Program-made: the position numbers and the translations under genes
In this document: piece after piece, positions 56,688 through 64,000 of the stretch
How the letters are laid out: each line of letters begins with the position of its first letter
How positions within the stretch are numbered: position 1 is the first letter of the stretch
Notes under the pieces: model-generated
What the model saw: only the letters and a program-made list of their open reading frames with translations
What the model was told of the DNA's origin: nothing
Database searches by the model: none
Origin: Nocardia higoensis
GTDB lineage: Bacteria > Actinomycetota > Actinomycetes > Mycobacteriales > Mycobacteriaceae
Direction: 5' to 3'
Assembly: GCF_015477835.1 (NCBI RefSeq)
Contig: NZ_JADLQN010000001.1
Location: 2,790,001 to 2,854,000, forward strand
DNA: 64,000 nt

Positions 56688-57713
56688 GTGGCGAACAGCA
56701 TGCGGTGGTGGACTCGGTTCGCGGCCGAGGTGCGCGCGGCGGCACACGGTGACCTGCCGGTCGATCGGCCCATCCGCACCGCACGCGACGGGTTGGGCTT
56801 CGACTGCGCCGCGCTCGTGGGACGCGGAACCGGCGGTGCGGATCGCGGCCAGCCGGTACTCGTCAACATCGACTATCCACGTGATGTCGTCGAGTTCATC
56901 ACCACGACCTACGCCCGTAGCTGCCCCGGCCACAGCTACGCGCTGAAGCACCCCGTTGCCCTGCGGTTCATCGACCTTCCGTTCGACTTTCGGTCGACAC
57001 GGACCTATCGGGAGGCGCTGCAACCGAACGGTTTCCATGAGGGCTTGACGTTGCCGTTGGCCGTCGACGCGGGTGGCGCGGTGCGCCCCGGGTTCGTCGC
57101 GATGAGCTCGACGCACGCCCGTCCACTCGATGATGACGCTCGATTGGCGCTGACGGTGCTGTCGAGCGAGCTTGCCGGACTGCTCGATCCGGGTGCCGAC
57201 ACCGACGACTCCCCGGCCGAACTCGTCGCCTGGGTGACGGGAGACTCGGTCGACGTTCGGGTCGGAACGCTGGACGGTGCTGTGCTGTCGACCACGGATC
57301 TGAGTCGACTGGCTCGCCTCGTGGTGACCGACGGCGCCGTTCGGACCGGCCTCCATCAGCGCGGTGCCGATGGGCAGTGGTGGCGCGTGCGCGTCGTCGC
57401 CAGGTCGGGTGCCGCACTGGTCAGGATCGGCCGAGCCGACGTTTTCGGCGGCCTCACCGCCCGTGAACTCGATGTCGTCGGCCTCGTCGCCCGGGGCTGG
57501 CCGAATGAGCAGATCTCCGAAGCGCTGGGCATTTCGGTCCGCACCACGCGCAGCCACATCGAGTCGGCGTTGAACAAGATCGAAGCACCCAATCGCACGG
57601 CGCTGGCCCGCGCCGCGTTCGAGCACGACCTCGACAGTTTCGACGCCCTGCGGTGCGCGGCGGAGTCGACGCGATTCCCCAGCCGATCCCCCGCCTCGAC
57701 GGATTTCGGATAG
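56688..57713 (+). CDS. LuxR-family (C-terminal HTH) transcriptional regulator
   Basis: A 341-aa regulator. The LuxR/NarL HTH is at about residues 262-325: GGLTARELDVVGLVARGWPN then EQISEALGISVRTTRSHIES. The N-terminal 250 residues form a sensor-like region without receiver phosphorylation motif, possibly GAF-like (residues 15-170). GTG 56688 is used. The divergent amidase gene is the likely target. The region contains GGTAC- and CGGCC-rich sequence, but I cannot define an operator. Confidence 0.82.
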   Translation: MANSMRWWTRFAAEVRAAAHGDLPVDRPIRTARDGLGFDCAALVGRGTGGADRGQPVLVNIDYPRDVVEFITTTYARSCPGHSYALKHPVALRFIDLPFDFRSTRTYREALQPNGFHEGLTLPLAVDAGGAVRPGFVAMSSTHARPLDDDARLALTVLSSELAGLLDPGADTDDSPAELVAWVTGDSVDVRVGTLDGAVLSTTDLSRLARLVVTDGAVRTGLHQRGADGQWWRVRVVARSGAALVRIGRADVFGGLTARELDVVGLVARGWPNEQISEALGISVRTTRSHIESALNKIEAPNRTALARAAFEHDLDSFDALRCAAESTRFPSRSPASTDFG

Positions 57714-57790
57714 GCCATCGCCCAGGCGGCCTCGTCCGTGTCTGGTTCCTCAGCCGTTCGATCGATGACCTACGGCACGTAGCGGCGCAG

Positions 57791-58417
57791 TCAACGGGCC
57801 GCGAATTCCCTGAAGTACGAGAGCTTTTCGGGCGGCACGATGGCGGGCAGCAGGAAGTACCAGGCCCGTTCCATCCGTGCCGCCATCTGATCGATCGACT
57901 CGGTACCCACCGCGACGATGTGGACGCCCGAGGCGATCTCGTGCAACAGCATCCCGACCGTCTCCGGGTCGAGATCGGCTTCCAGGTCACCCTGGGCGAT
58001 GGCGCGCTCGGCGAGCAACTGATAGGTCTCGGCCCAGTTCTTGGAGACGTTGTCGCCTTGGGCGCCCTTGTAATCGCCGATCTGGTGGGTCAGCTTGAGC
58101 ATGGCGCCGACCATCGGGTCGTTCATCGACAGATCGGCGACGACATAGGTGATCCCGATACACGCTTCCAGCGCGGGCACCCTGGTGTCGAAGAAACCCT
58201 GACAGGAGCTGATCAGTCGCTCGTTGCCCTGGTCGACCACGGCACGCGCCAGTTCTTCCTTCGAGCCGAAGTGAAAGTACAAGGCGCCCTTGGTCACATT
58301 GGACTGCGCGATGATCTCGCTGAGGCTCGCGTTGGCGTAGCCCAACCGTAAGAAGACATCGGCAGCACCCGCGAGGACGGAATCACGGGTGATCTCCGCA
58401 CGCGCTTGCCTAGCCAT
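57791..58417 (-). CDS. TetR-family regulator, ScbR/ArpA (gamma-butyrolactone receptor)-like
   Basis: A 208-aa protein. The HTH at about residues 10-55 (EITRDSVLAGAADVFLRLGY, ASLSEIIAQSNVTKGALYFH, FGSKEELARAVV) is the typical N-terminus of ScbR/ArpA-type autoregulator receptors. The C-terminal ligand domain (about 60-208) has the conserved-looking YVVADLSMNDPMVGAMLKLT. No synthase of the AfsA/ScbA kind is seen nearby, so the ligand may be made elsewhere or may be different. Tandem repeats 33 bp upstream could be its own operator. Confidence 0.82.
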   Translation of the reverse strand: MARQARAEITRDSVLAGAADVFLRLGYANASLSEIIAQSNVTKGALYFHFGSKEELARAVVDQGNERLISSCQGFFDTRVPALEACIGITYVVADLSMNDPMVGAMLKLTHQIGDYKGAQGDNVSKNWAETYQLLAERAIAQGDLEADLDPETVGMLLHEIASGVHIVAVGTESIDQMAARMERAWYFLLPAIVPPEKLSYFREFAAR

Positions 58418-58449
58418 CAGATCCGCCTGTCATCACTGAATCCAGCCAT

Positions 58450-58486
58450 CCTGAAGTAGACCGACATCCTGAACTACGACCGACAT
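58450..58486 (-). promoter_or_regulatory. Tandem 18-19-bp repeats upstream of the ScbR-like gene
   Basis: CCTGAAGTAGACCGACAT (58450-58467) is followed directly by CCTGAACTACGACCGACAT (58468-58486). A third, shorter related element (reading ATGGCTGGATTCAG on the minus strand) lies next to them toward the gene. They are 33 bp upstream of the TetR start and are a likely autoregulatory site. The rest of the 58418-58602 gap holds no gene. Confidence 0.5.
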
Positions 58487-58602
58487 ACCGCCCGAACAGC
58501 ACCCAGAGGTTGGGAGAACCGTACCACCAGGTGGCCGACGGTCGACCAATTCGAGCATCCGTCCGGAGATGCACTGCAATCCGCTGGTTACCACCGACGA
58601 CC

Positions 58603-59280
58603 TCAGTCCGCCGCGGCTCCGGTCGGCCATTCCGAATCCAACTGGGGGTCGGACTCGAGGCCGCTCAGACCGTTCCAGCACAGATTCACCAGGTGCGCGG
58701 CGACCACTTCCTTGGAAGGTTCACGCACGTCCAGCCACCAGGTCGCGGCGGTGGAGACCATACCGACCAGCGCTTGGGCGTAGAGCGTGGCGAGGCCGGG
58801 ATCGAGGTCGCGACGGCCGAAGTCACCGGCCAGGATGTGGGCGACCTCGTTGACCGCTTCGTTGAGCAGGCTCGAATAGCGGCTCTCCTCGCCGGTGCCG
58901 GTGCCTGCCTGGTCGCGGACCAGGATGCGGAAGCCGTCGGTGCGCTCCTCGATATAGGTGAGCAGCGCCAGCGCGACCTGTTCCAGACGCACCCGCGAGC
59001 GGTTGCGGGTGAGCGAGGAGGTGATCATCTCCAGCAGCATCGACATCTCGCGGTCGACCACGACCGCGTATAAGCCCTCTTTACCGCCGAAGTGTTCGTA
59101 CACCACAGGTTTGGACACCTGGGCGCGCTGGGCGATCTCCTCCACCGAGGTGGCGTCGTACCCGCGTTCGGCGAACAGCGAACGACCGATCTCGATCAGT
59201 TGCTGGCGCCGCTGGGTTCCCGTCATCCGTGGGCGCGGCACCCGGTTCGGTTCACCCGACGACACTGGTCCGCCTCTCAC
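58603..59280 (-). CDS. TetR-family regulator (Rv1019-like)
   Basis: A 225-aa regulator. The HTH at about residues 22-68 is RRQQLIEIGRSLFAERGYDA then TSVEEIAQRAQVSKPVVYEH. The helical C-terminal domain includes TYIEERTDGFRILVRDQAGT. It lies between mfd and glmU, as Rv1019 does in M. tuberculosis (other genes have been inserted on the mfd side). Starts at GTG 59280 or GTG 59265 are possible. Confidence 0.85.
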   Translation of the reverse strand: MRGGPVSSGEPNRVPRPRMTGTQRRQQLIEIGRSLFAERGYDATSVEEIAQRAQVSKPVVYEHFGGKEGLYAVVVDREMSMLLEMITSSLTRNRSRVRLEQVALALLTYIEERTDGFRILVRDQAGTGTGEESRYSSLLNEAVNEVAHILAGDFGRRDLDPGLATLYAQALVGMVSTAATWWLDVREPSKEVVAAHLVNLCWNGLSGLESDPQLDSEWPTGAAAD

Positions 59281-59525
59281 GTGTCATGACCGGACGGCGA
59301 GGTCACCGGTCGCGATTCCACTCGTCGCGCACCGGGAACGATGCGGCACATGCCCCCGGCGCCTCGGCGTCGACCCTACCGTCCGGTACGCGACGCGCCG
59401 CCCCGCCCCACCGCGACACAGCGATCGCGCCGTGCCGCGGTTCGACTCGAGACGGGGTCTCGTGCGAGTATTTCACTCGTGCCGAGGCACAGCGGCGGGC
59501 TCGCCAGCATCCGCCGGTGCGACGG

Positions 59526-59596
59526 TCCGCCGTGGTGTAATGGCAGCACCTCTGATTTTGGTTCAGATAGTTCAGGTTCGAGTCCTGGCGGCGGAG
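59526..59596 (+). tRNA. tRNA-Gln(UUG)
   Basis: A 71-nt tRNA. The acceptor arms TCCGCCG and CGGCGGA pair fully. The anticodon arm TCTGA-TTTTGGT-TCAGA gives UUG, which reads Gln CAA and CAG. The T-arm contains GGTTCGAGTCC. The discriminator base is G, and CCA is not encoded. It is located 89 bp upstream of glmU. Confidence 0.93.
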
Positions 59597-59685
59597 CACA
59601 CCGGCACCGTGACTATCGTCGGCCCCGCAATCGCCGACCACGCACGTCACACGCAAGCACGAGGACAGGCGCCCGAGGGAGATCC

Positions 59686-61176
59686 ATGCCACAGCAGACC
59701 GCCGTCGTCGTTCTCGCCGCCGGAGCCGGGACGCGAATGCGGTCGAAGACCCCCAAGGTGCTGCATTCACTCGCCGGCCGGAGCATGCTCGCCCACGCGT
59801 TGCATGCCGCGAACGAGATCGACCCGACCCATCTGATCACCGTCGTCGGCCACGACCGCGAACAGGTCGGCGCGGCTGTCGCCGACGTCGCCGCCGAACT
59901 GGGCCGTGAGATCACCCCCGCGCTGCAGGAGCGGCAGCTCGGCACCGGCCACGCCGTGCAGTGCGCGCTGCGTTCGCTGCCCGCGGACTTCACCGGTGAC
60001 CTGCTGGTCACCTCCGCGGACGTGCCGCTGCTCGACGGCCACACCCTGAGCGCGCTGCTCGACGAGCACCGCAGCTACCAGGAACGTTCCGCGGTCACCG
60101 TGCTGACCTTCGTCCCCGACGACCCGAACGGCTACGGCCGCATCGTGCGCGACGACGACGACCAGATCGTGGCGATCGTCGAACACGCCGACGCCACCCC
60201 CGCGCAGGCCGCGATCTGCGAGGTCAACTCCGGCGTCTACGCCTTCGACGTGACCGTGCTGCGCGCCATGATCGGCCGGTTGTCCACCGCCAACGCCCAG
60301 CACGAGCTCTACCTCACCGACGTGCTGAAGCTGGCCCACGAAGCCGGCCACCCGACACACGGCGCGCGGTTGGTCGACGCGGCCAAGGTCACCGGCGTCA
60401 ACGACCGGGTGCAGTTGGCCGAAGCCACCCGCAGGATGAACCGCTACATCCTCGAACGGCACATGCGCGCCGGGGTGACGATCATCGATCCGGCCACCAC
60501 CTGGGTGGACGCGGGCGTGCGGATCGGCCGCGACGCCGTGCTGCGGCCGGGTGTGCAACTGCTCGGCAGCACCGTCGTCGGCGAGGACGCCGAGGTCGGC
60601 CCGGACAGCACGCTGACCGATGTGGCGGTCGGCGAGGGCGCCTCGGTGGTGCGCACGCACGGCTCCGGCGCGGTCATCGGCCCCGGCGCGAACATCGGAC
60701 CGTTCGCCTATCTGCGCCCGGGCACCACCGTCGGCGAGGCAGGCAAGCTCGGCGCGTTCGTCGAGACCAAGAACGCCTCGATCGGTGCGCACTCCAAGGT
60801 TCCGCATCTCACCTACGTCGGCGACGCGACCATCGGTGAGCACAGCAACATCGGCGCGTCCAGTGTGTTCGTCAACTACGACGGGGTGACCAAACACCAC
60901 ACCGTGGTCGGTTCCCATGTGCGTACCGGCAGCGACACCATGTTCGTCGCGCCGGTGACCGTGGGTGACGGCGCCTATACGGCGGCGGGTACTGTACTGC
61001 GCAGGAACGTTCCGCCAGGAGCTCTGGCGGTGTCCGGCGGGCCGCAGAAGAACCTCGAGAACTGGGTGCCGCGGAACCGGCCGGGAACCGCGGCGGCGAT
61101 CGCGGCGGCCCGCGCCCTCGCGGCAGATGAGAAGTCCAGTCACGCAACAGAGCAAAAGGATGGCGAACAGCAGTGA
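59686..61176 (+). CDS. glmU: Bifunctional GlmU: N-acetylglucosamine-1-P uridyltransferase / glucosamine-1-P acetyltransferase
   Basis: A 496-aa enzyme making UDP-GlcNAc for peptidoglycan. The N-terminal pyrophosphorylase (about 1-230) begins [20 protein letters not shown], with [12 protein letters not shown] as the metal aspartate region. The C-terminal left-handed beta helix (about 250-460) has hexapeptide repeats, [20 protein letters not shown] and the acetyltransferase residues around [13 protein letters not shown]. The acidic 30-residue tail is normal in actinobacteria. The prs start overlaps its stop (GTGA). Confidence 0.97.
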   Translation: MPQQTAVVVLAAGAGTRMRSKTPKVLHSLAGRSMLAHALHAANEIDPTHLITVVGHDREQVGAAVADVAAELGREITPALQERQLGTGHAVQCALRSLPADFTGDLLVTSADVPLLDGHTLSALLDEHRSYQERSAVTVLTFVPDDPNGYGRIVRDDDDQIVAIVEHADATPAQAAICEVNSGVYAFDVTVLRAMIGRLSTANAQHELYLTDVLKLAHEAGHPTHGARLVDAAKVTGVNDRVQLAEATRRMNRYILERHMRAGVTIIDPATTWVDAGVRIGRDAVLRPGVQLLGSTVVGEDAEVGPDSTLTDVAVGEGASVVRTHGSGAVIGPGANIGPFAYLRPGTTVGEAGKLGAFVETKNASIGAHSKVPHLTYVGDATIGEHSNIGASSVFVNYDGVTKHHTVVGSHVRTGSDTMFVAPVTVGDGAYTAAGTVLRRNVPPGALAVSGGPQKNLENWVPRNRPGTAAAIAAARALAADEKSSHATEQKDGEQQ

Positions 61177-62153
61177 CCGCATCATGGATCGATAATCAGA
61201 AGAACCTGATGCTATTTTCCGGACGCGCTCATCCCGAGCTCGCCGAGCAGGTCGCCAAGGAACTGGACGTCCAGGTCACCCCGCAGACCGCGCGCGATTT
61301 CGCCAACGGCGAGACCTTCGTGCGCTTCGAGGAGTCGGTGCGCGGCTCGGACGCCTTCGTGCTGCAGAGCTTCCCCGCGCCGGTGAACCAGCACCTGATG
61401 GAACAGCTCATCATGATCGACGCGCTCAAGCGCGGTTCGGCCAAGCGGATCACCGCGGTGCTGCCGTTCTACCCCTACGGCCGTCAGGACAAGAAGCACC
61501 GCGGCCGCGAGCCCATCTCCGCTCGCCTGGTCGCCGACCTGCTCAAGACCGCGGGCGCGGACCGCATCATCACCGTCGACCTGCACACCGATCAGATCCA
61601 GGGCTTCTTCGACGGCCCGGTCGACCACATGCACGCGCTGTTCCAGCTCTCCGAGCACGTGCGGGCGAACTACAGCCTGGAGAACATCACCGTCGTCTCC
61701 CCCGACGCCGGTCGCGTGAAGGTCGCCGAGAAGTGGGCCAACGCCCTCGAGGGCGCGCCGGTGGCGTTCATCCACAAGACCCGCGACCCGCTGGTGCCCA
61801 ACCAGGTGAAGTCGCACCGCCCGGTCGGTGACGTCGACGGCCGCACCTGCATCCTGATCGACGACATGATCGACACCGGCGGCACCATCGCCGAGGCCGT
61901 GCGCGTGCTGCGCGAGGCGGGCGCGGGTGACGTCGTCATCGCCGCCACCCACGGGGTGCTGTCGGCGCCCGCCGCCGAGCGTCTCGCCGCCTGCGGCGCC
62001 CGTGAGGTCGTGGTCACCAACACCGTGCCGATCACCGAGGACAAGAAGTTCCCGCAGCTGACGGTGCTGTCCATCGCCCCGCTGCTGGCCCGCACCATCC
62101 GCGAGGTCTTCGAGAACGGTTCGGTCACCGGCCTGTTCAACGGCAACGCTTAG
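61173..62153 (+). CDS. prs: Ribose-phosphate pyrophosphokinase
   Basis: A 326-aa enzyme making PRPP from ribose-5-phosphate and ATP for nucleotide, His and Trp synthesis. Signatures: [20 protein letters not shown] (ATP loop), [16 protein letters not shown] (catalytic His and metal), and [17 protein letters not shown] (PRPP-binding). GTG 61173 overlaps the glmU stop, so the two form a coupled operon as in mycobacteria. A long hairpin follows the stop. Confidence 0.97.
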   Translation: MTASWIDNQKNLMLFSGRAHPELAEQVAKELDVQVTPQTARDFANGETFVRFEESVRGSDAFVLQSFPAPVNQHLMEQLIMIDALKRGSAKRITAVLPFYPYGRQDKKHRGREPISARLVADLLKTAGADRIITVDLHTDQIQGFFDGPVDHMHALFQLSEHVRANYSLENITVVSPDAGRVKVAEKWANALEGAPVAFIHKTRDPLVPNQVKSHRPVGDVDGRTCILIDDMIDTGGTIAEAVRVLREAGAGDVVIAATHGVLSAPAAERLAACGAREVVVTNTVPITEDKKFPQLTVLSIAPLLARTIREVFENGSVTGLFNGNA

Positions 62154-62163
62154 TATTTCGACG

Positions 62164-62204
62164 CGCGAAGGGCGGTCCCGGATGATCCGGGACCGCCCTT
62201 CGCG
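62164..62204 (+). terminator. Hairpin terminator after prs
   Basis: A 19-bp perfect stem (CGCGAAGGGCGGTCCCGGA with its complement, loop TGA) begins 11 bp after the prs stop. It also faces the end of the convergent secreted-protein gene and may serve both. Confidence 0.8.
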
Positions 62205-62224
62205 TGTGCTCGCGTCCTCCTGTG

Positions 62225-62530
62225 TCAGCCGCAGAGTCCCGGCTCGCAGGGACCCTGCGGTCCGGCGGACAGGGTGGACAGGGTGGACATGATGAGGAAC
62301 AGGACGGAGTAGGCGCCGTATGCGGCCGACCCCGCTTCCGGGCCGACCTGCGGAATCTCGATGGGCAGGAAGCCCGAGCCGGAGCCGCCTGCCGTGTCGC
62401 CGAGTTCTTGGACCGCGGTGCCGGTCAGCGGTTCGAGGGGCAGGCCGGGAGCCGCGGTGGCCTGGCCCGCGCCCATTACCGCCGAAAAGGTGATCGCCGC
62501 CGCCGCGAGGCTCGTCAAGGTTCGCCGCAC
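62225..62530 (-). CDS. Small secreted hypothetical protein
   Basis: A 101-aa protein. The signal peptide (RRTLTSLAAAAITFSAVMGA, cut likely after ATAAP region near residue 28) is followed by a Gly/Pro-rich chain. The C-terminus has a hydrophobic stretch (YGAYSVLFLIMSTLSTLS) and two cysteines (GPCEPGLCG). The GTG start at 62530 has AGGAAG upstream. No family is recognised. Confidence 0.65.
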   Translation of the reverse strand: MRRTLTSLAAAAITFSAVMGAGQATAAPGLPLEPLTGTAVQELGDTAGGSGSGFLPIEIPQVGPEAGSAAYGAYSVLFLIMSTLSTLSAGPQGPCEPGLCG

Positions 62531-62775
62531 AGTCTTCCTCCTGTCGCGCGCCCCTATTTCTCGGGGCAGGACTTCTTTGGGCATAGAGTGCTAGGTAATC
62601 CATTGCAGGACAACCATTTTCGCTGTCGCAGCCTATTGGCGAACAAGCGGGTACGCAAGGGCTGGACCGATGACCGGGCCCGTCCGGCGTGCGCGATGTC
62701 CGAGGTGCGTGGTACGCATGGGGTGCTGGCGACGGCCGATTGCGCTGTCGCAGGTCGAAACAAGGGGGGAACTTC

Positions 62776-63474
62776 ATGACGACGCCGGAGGATCCGCGGC
62801 CGGGGATCGATCTCGGGAAACCGGGGCCGGACCCGGCCCAGGCCGACCCGACCCTGCTCGCACAGCCGAGCGGTTCGCCGATGCCGCAGGCGCCCGCGCC
62901 GGGGTTCGGCGGAGCAGGAGATCAGGTGCCGGGGACGCCGCCGTCGGCCTACCCCTCATATCCCTCCTACCCCGCCCAGCCGGCGCCGCCCGGGCACCAG
63001 GCGTCCTACGGCTCGGGGTACGGTCCGCACACCGGGTATCCCTCGGCTCCGGGATACGCGGGTCGTCCGCCGCATGCCGCGCCGCCCCCGCCGTCCGGGA
63101 GTCCGTATCCGGCGCAGGGCGGGTTCGCGCCCGCTCCCCCGCCCGGGCCGTACGGCGCCCCGTACCCCGGCGCCTACGTTCCGCCGCCGGTCTACAGTCC
63201 GCCCGGCGTGCCGACCGCGCACGGCTACCAGGAGCAGCAGACGCCGATCTTCTCGATCATCAGTTTCGCCCTCGCCGCCGCGAGCGTGGCCGCGATCGTG
63301 ATGCTGTGCGGCTTCCCGGCGTTGTTCACCGCGCCCGTGGGCATCGTGCTCGGGATCATCGGACACAACAAGAAGGAGTCGCTCGGACTGGGCGCGGCCA
63401 TCACCAATGGGGTGATTCTGGCGCTCGTGCTGGTGGTGATCCTGTTCGTGGCGGGCGCGATCTGGTCGGTGTGA
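62776..63474 (+). CDS. Pro/Gly/Tyr-rich membrane protein with DUF4190-type C-terminus
   Basis: A 232-aa protein. The first about 150 residues are a low-complexity Pro/Gly/Ala/Tyr-rich cytosolic arm (many YPSYPSYPAQP-like units). Two transmembrane helices follow (FSIISFALAAASVAAIVMLC and ITNGVILALVLVVILFVAGA) joined by FTAPVGIVLGIIGHNKKESL, the DUF4190 pattern. The role is unknown. ATG 62776 follows AAGGGGGGAA. Confidence 0.78.
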   Translation: MTTPEDPRPGIDLGKPGPDPAQADPTLLAQPSGSPMPQAPAPGFGGAGDQVPGTPPSAYPSYPSYPAQPAPPGHQASYGSGYGPHTGYPSAPGYAGRPPHAAPPPPSGSPYPAQGGFAPAPPPGPYGAPYPGAYVPPPVYSPPGVPTAHGYQEQQTPIFSIISFALAAASVAAIVMLCGFPALFTAPVGIVLGIIGHNKKESLGLGAAITNGVILALVLVVILFVAGAIWSV

Positions 63475-63712
63475 GCACCACGCCCTCGGATCGGTCCGCC
63501 GGACGTGTGCTTCGGGATCCTGAGACGAGATCGCCCGAACCGCGAATTCCCGATGTCACCTCCCTGCCTCGGAGTATCCCGGGTCGATACTGGTTCGGGA
63601 CTCGCGTGCCGTCGATGCGCCGCTGCCACCGCGGTGGGCCGGTGAGCGGTAGAGATGCGAGCGAGGTGGTACACCGAGCGTTGGTGATGCCGACACGACG
63701 AGGAGGACGTCC

Positions 63713-64000
63713 ATGACCGATCCGAAGAATCCCGAGGACCGAGGCGACCCGGATACCGGCGCCACACCACCGGAGCGCGAGGAGACGCCGCCGTCGTTGT
63801 CGAAGGAAACCGGAGGTTCGCCCGCGTCCGGCACGACACCGCCGTCCGGCACGACACCGCCGTCGTCCGGCGGCACGCCGTCGAACTCCGGGGCGGAGCC
63901 CTCCACCGGTGGGCCGAGTTGGGGTGAGCCGAACGAAACCACCGGCTATCCGGGTGAGCCGACGCACCGGGACCAGCCGCCGCCGTACCCGGGCCAGTCG
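63713..64000 (+). CDS. Pro/Ser/Gly-rich protein, N-terminal part (truncated by window end)
   Basis: 96 codons are visible from ATG 63713, which has an AGGAGGA site. All are low complexity (Pro/Thr/Ser/Gly-rich), including two exact 18-bp repeats (63827-63862) encoding SGTTPP twice. The composition and setting resemble the N-terminal arm of the preceding DUF4190-type membrane protein, so a membrane domain probably follows beyond the window. Confidence 0.65.
   Translation, partial: MTDPKNPEDRGDPDTGATPPEREETPPSLSKETGGSPASGTTPPSGTTPPSSGGTPSNSGAEPSTGGPSWGEPNETTGYPGEPTHRDQPPPYPGQS

Overview
The window is high-GC actinobacterial DNA, most likely from Nocardia or a close relative in the Nocardiaceae. 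The reasons are a mycothiol-conjugate amidase gene (mca), many GTG starts, lipoproteins and small membrane proteins of mycobacterial type, and gene order that follows two stretches of the Mycobacterium tuberculosis chromosome as I remember it. The left stretch (about 1-15.6 kb) corresponds to the Rv1072-Rv1085c neighbourhood: hemolysin III, DUF255 thioredoxin-domain protein, mca, DUF4307, greA, metB, cbs, GDSL hydrolase, thiolase and Bax-inhibitor-like protein. The right stretch (35-62 kb) corresponds to Rv1017c-Rv1026: ppx, DUF501, ftsB-like, eno, lpqU-like, mazG, mfd, TetR, glmU and prs. These are housekeeping functions: sulfur amino acids and transsulfuration, thiol detoxification, transcription elongation and repair, glycolysis, cell division, UDP-GlcNAc and PRPP synthesis.

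Accessory blocks interrupt this backbone. (1) 15.6-23.1 kb holds lipoproteins, two small membrane proteins, a GntR/MFS pair, two serine hydrolases and an F420-type oxidoreductase. (2) 23.2-29.8 kb lies next to a tRNA-Leu gene. It holds three paralogous regulators, each with an N-terminal helix-turn-helix and a long helical C-terminal domain. It also holds two 97% identical copies of a 455-bp cassette. Each copy encodes a 97-aa protein translationally coupled to a 30-aa hydrophobic peptide, and each sits divergently from one regulator. This resembles a regulator/peptide signalling module and is the best candidate here for an undescribed system. (3) 30-35 kb holds an HxlR/SDR/tautomerase group and two transporters. 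(4) 39.6-46.2 kb is a compact cluster behind a DtxR/IdeR-type iron box: a VioC-like Fe(II)/2-oxoglutarate oxygenase, SbnB-like and SbnA-like enzymes (predicted 2,3-diaminopropionate synthesis), a PLP amino-acid decarboxylase, and a MATE exporter with its own weaker iron box. It looks like a small metallophore or amino-acid-derived metabolite pathway with no assembly enzyme in view. (5) 46.2-50.1 kb holds TerD, a split-barrel flavoprotein, a Stealth phosphotransferase and a cyclic-nucleotide phosphodiesterase. (6) 54.7-58.4 kb holds a dehydrogenase fragment, an amidase with a divergent LuxR regulator, and a ScbR-like TetR receptor with tandem repeats upstream.

There are two tRNA genes, tRNA-Leu(UAA) and tRNA-Gln(UUG). 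Five long hairpins look like terminators. I saw no rRNA, CRISPR array, complete insertion sequence, integrase or prophage. Function calls rest on reading motifs and recalled family features, not on database searches.
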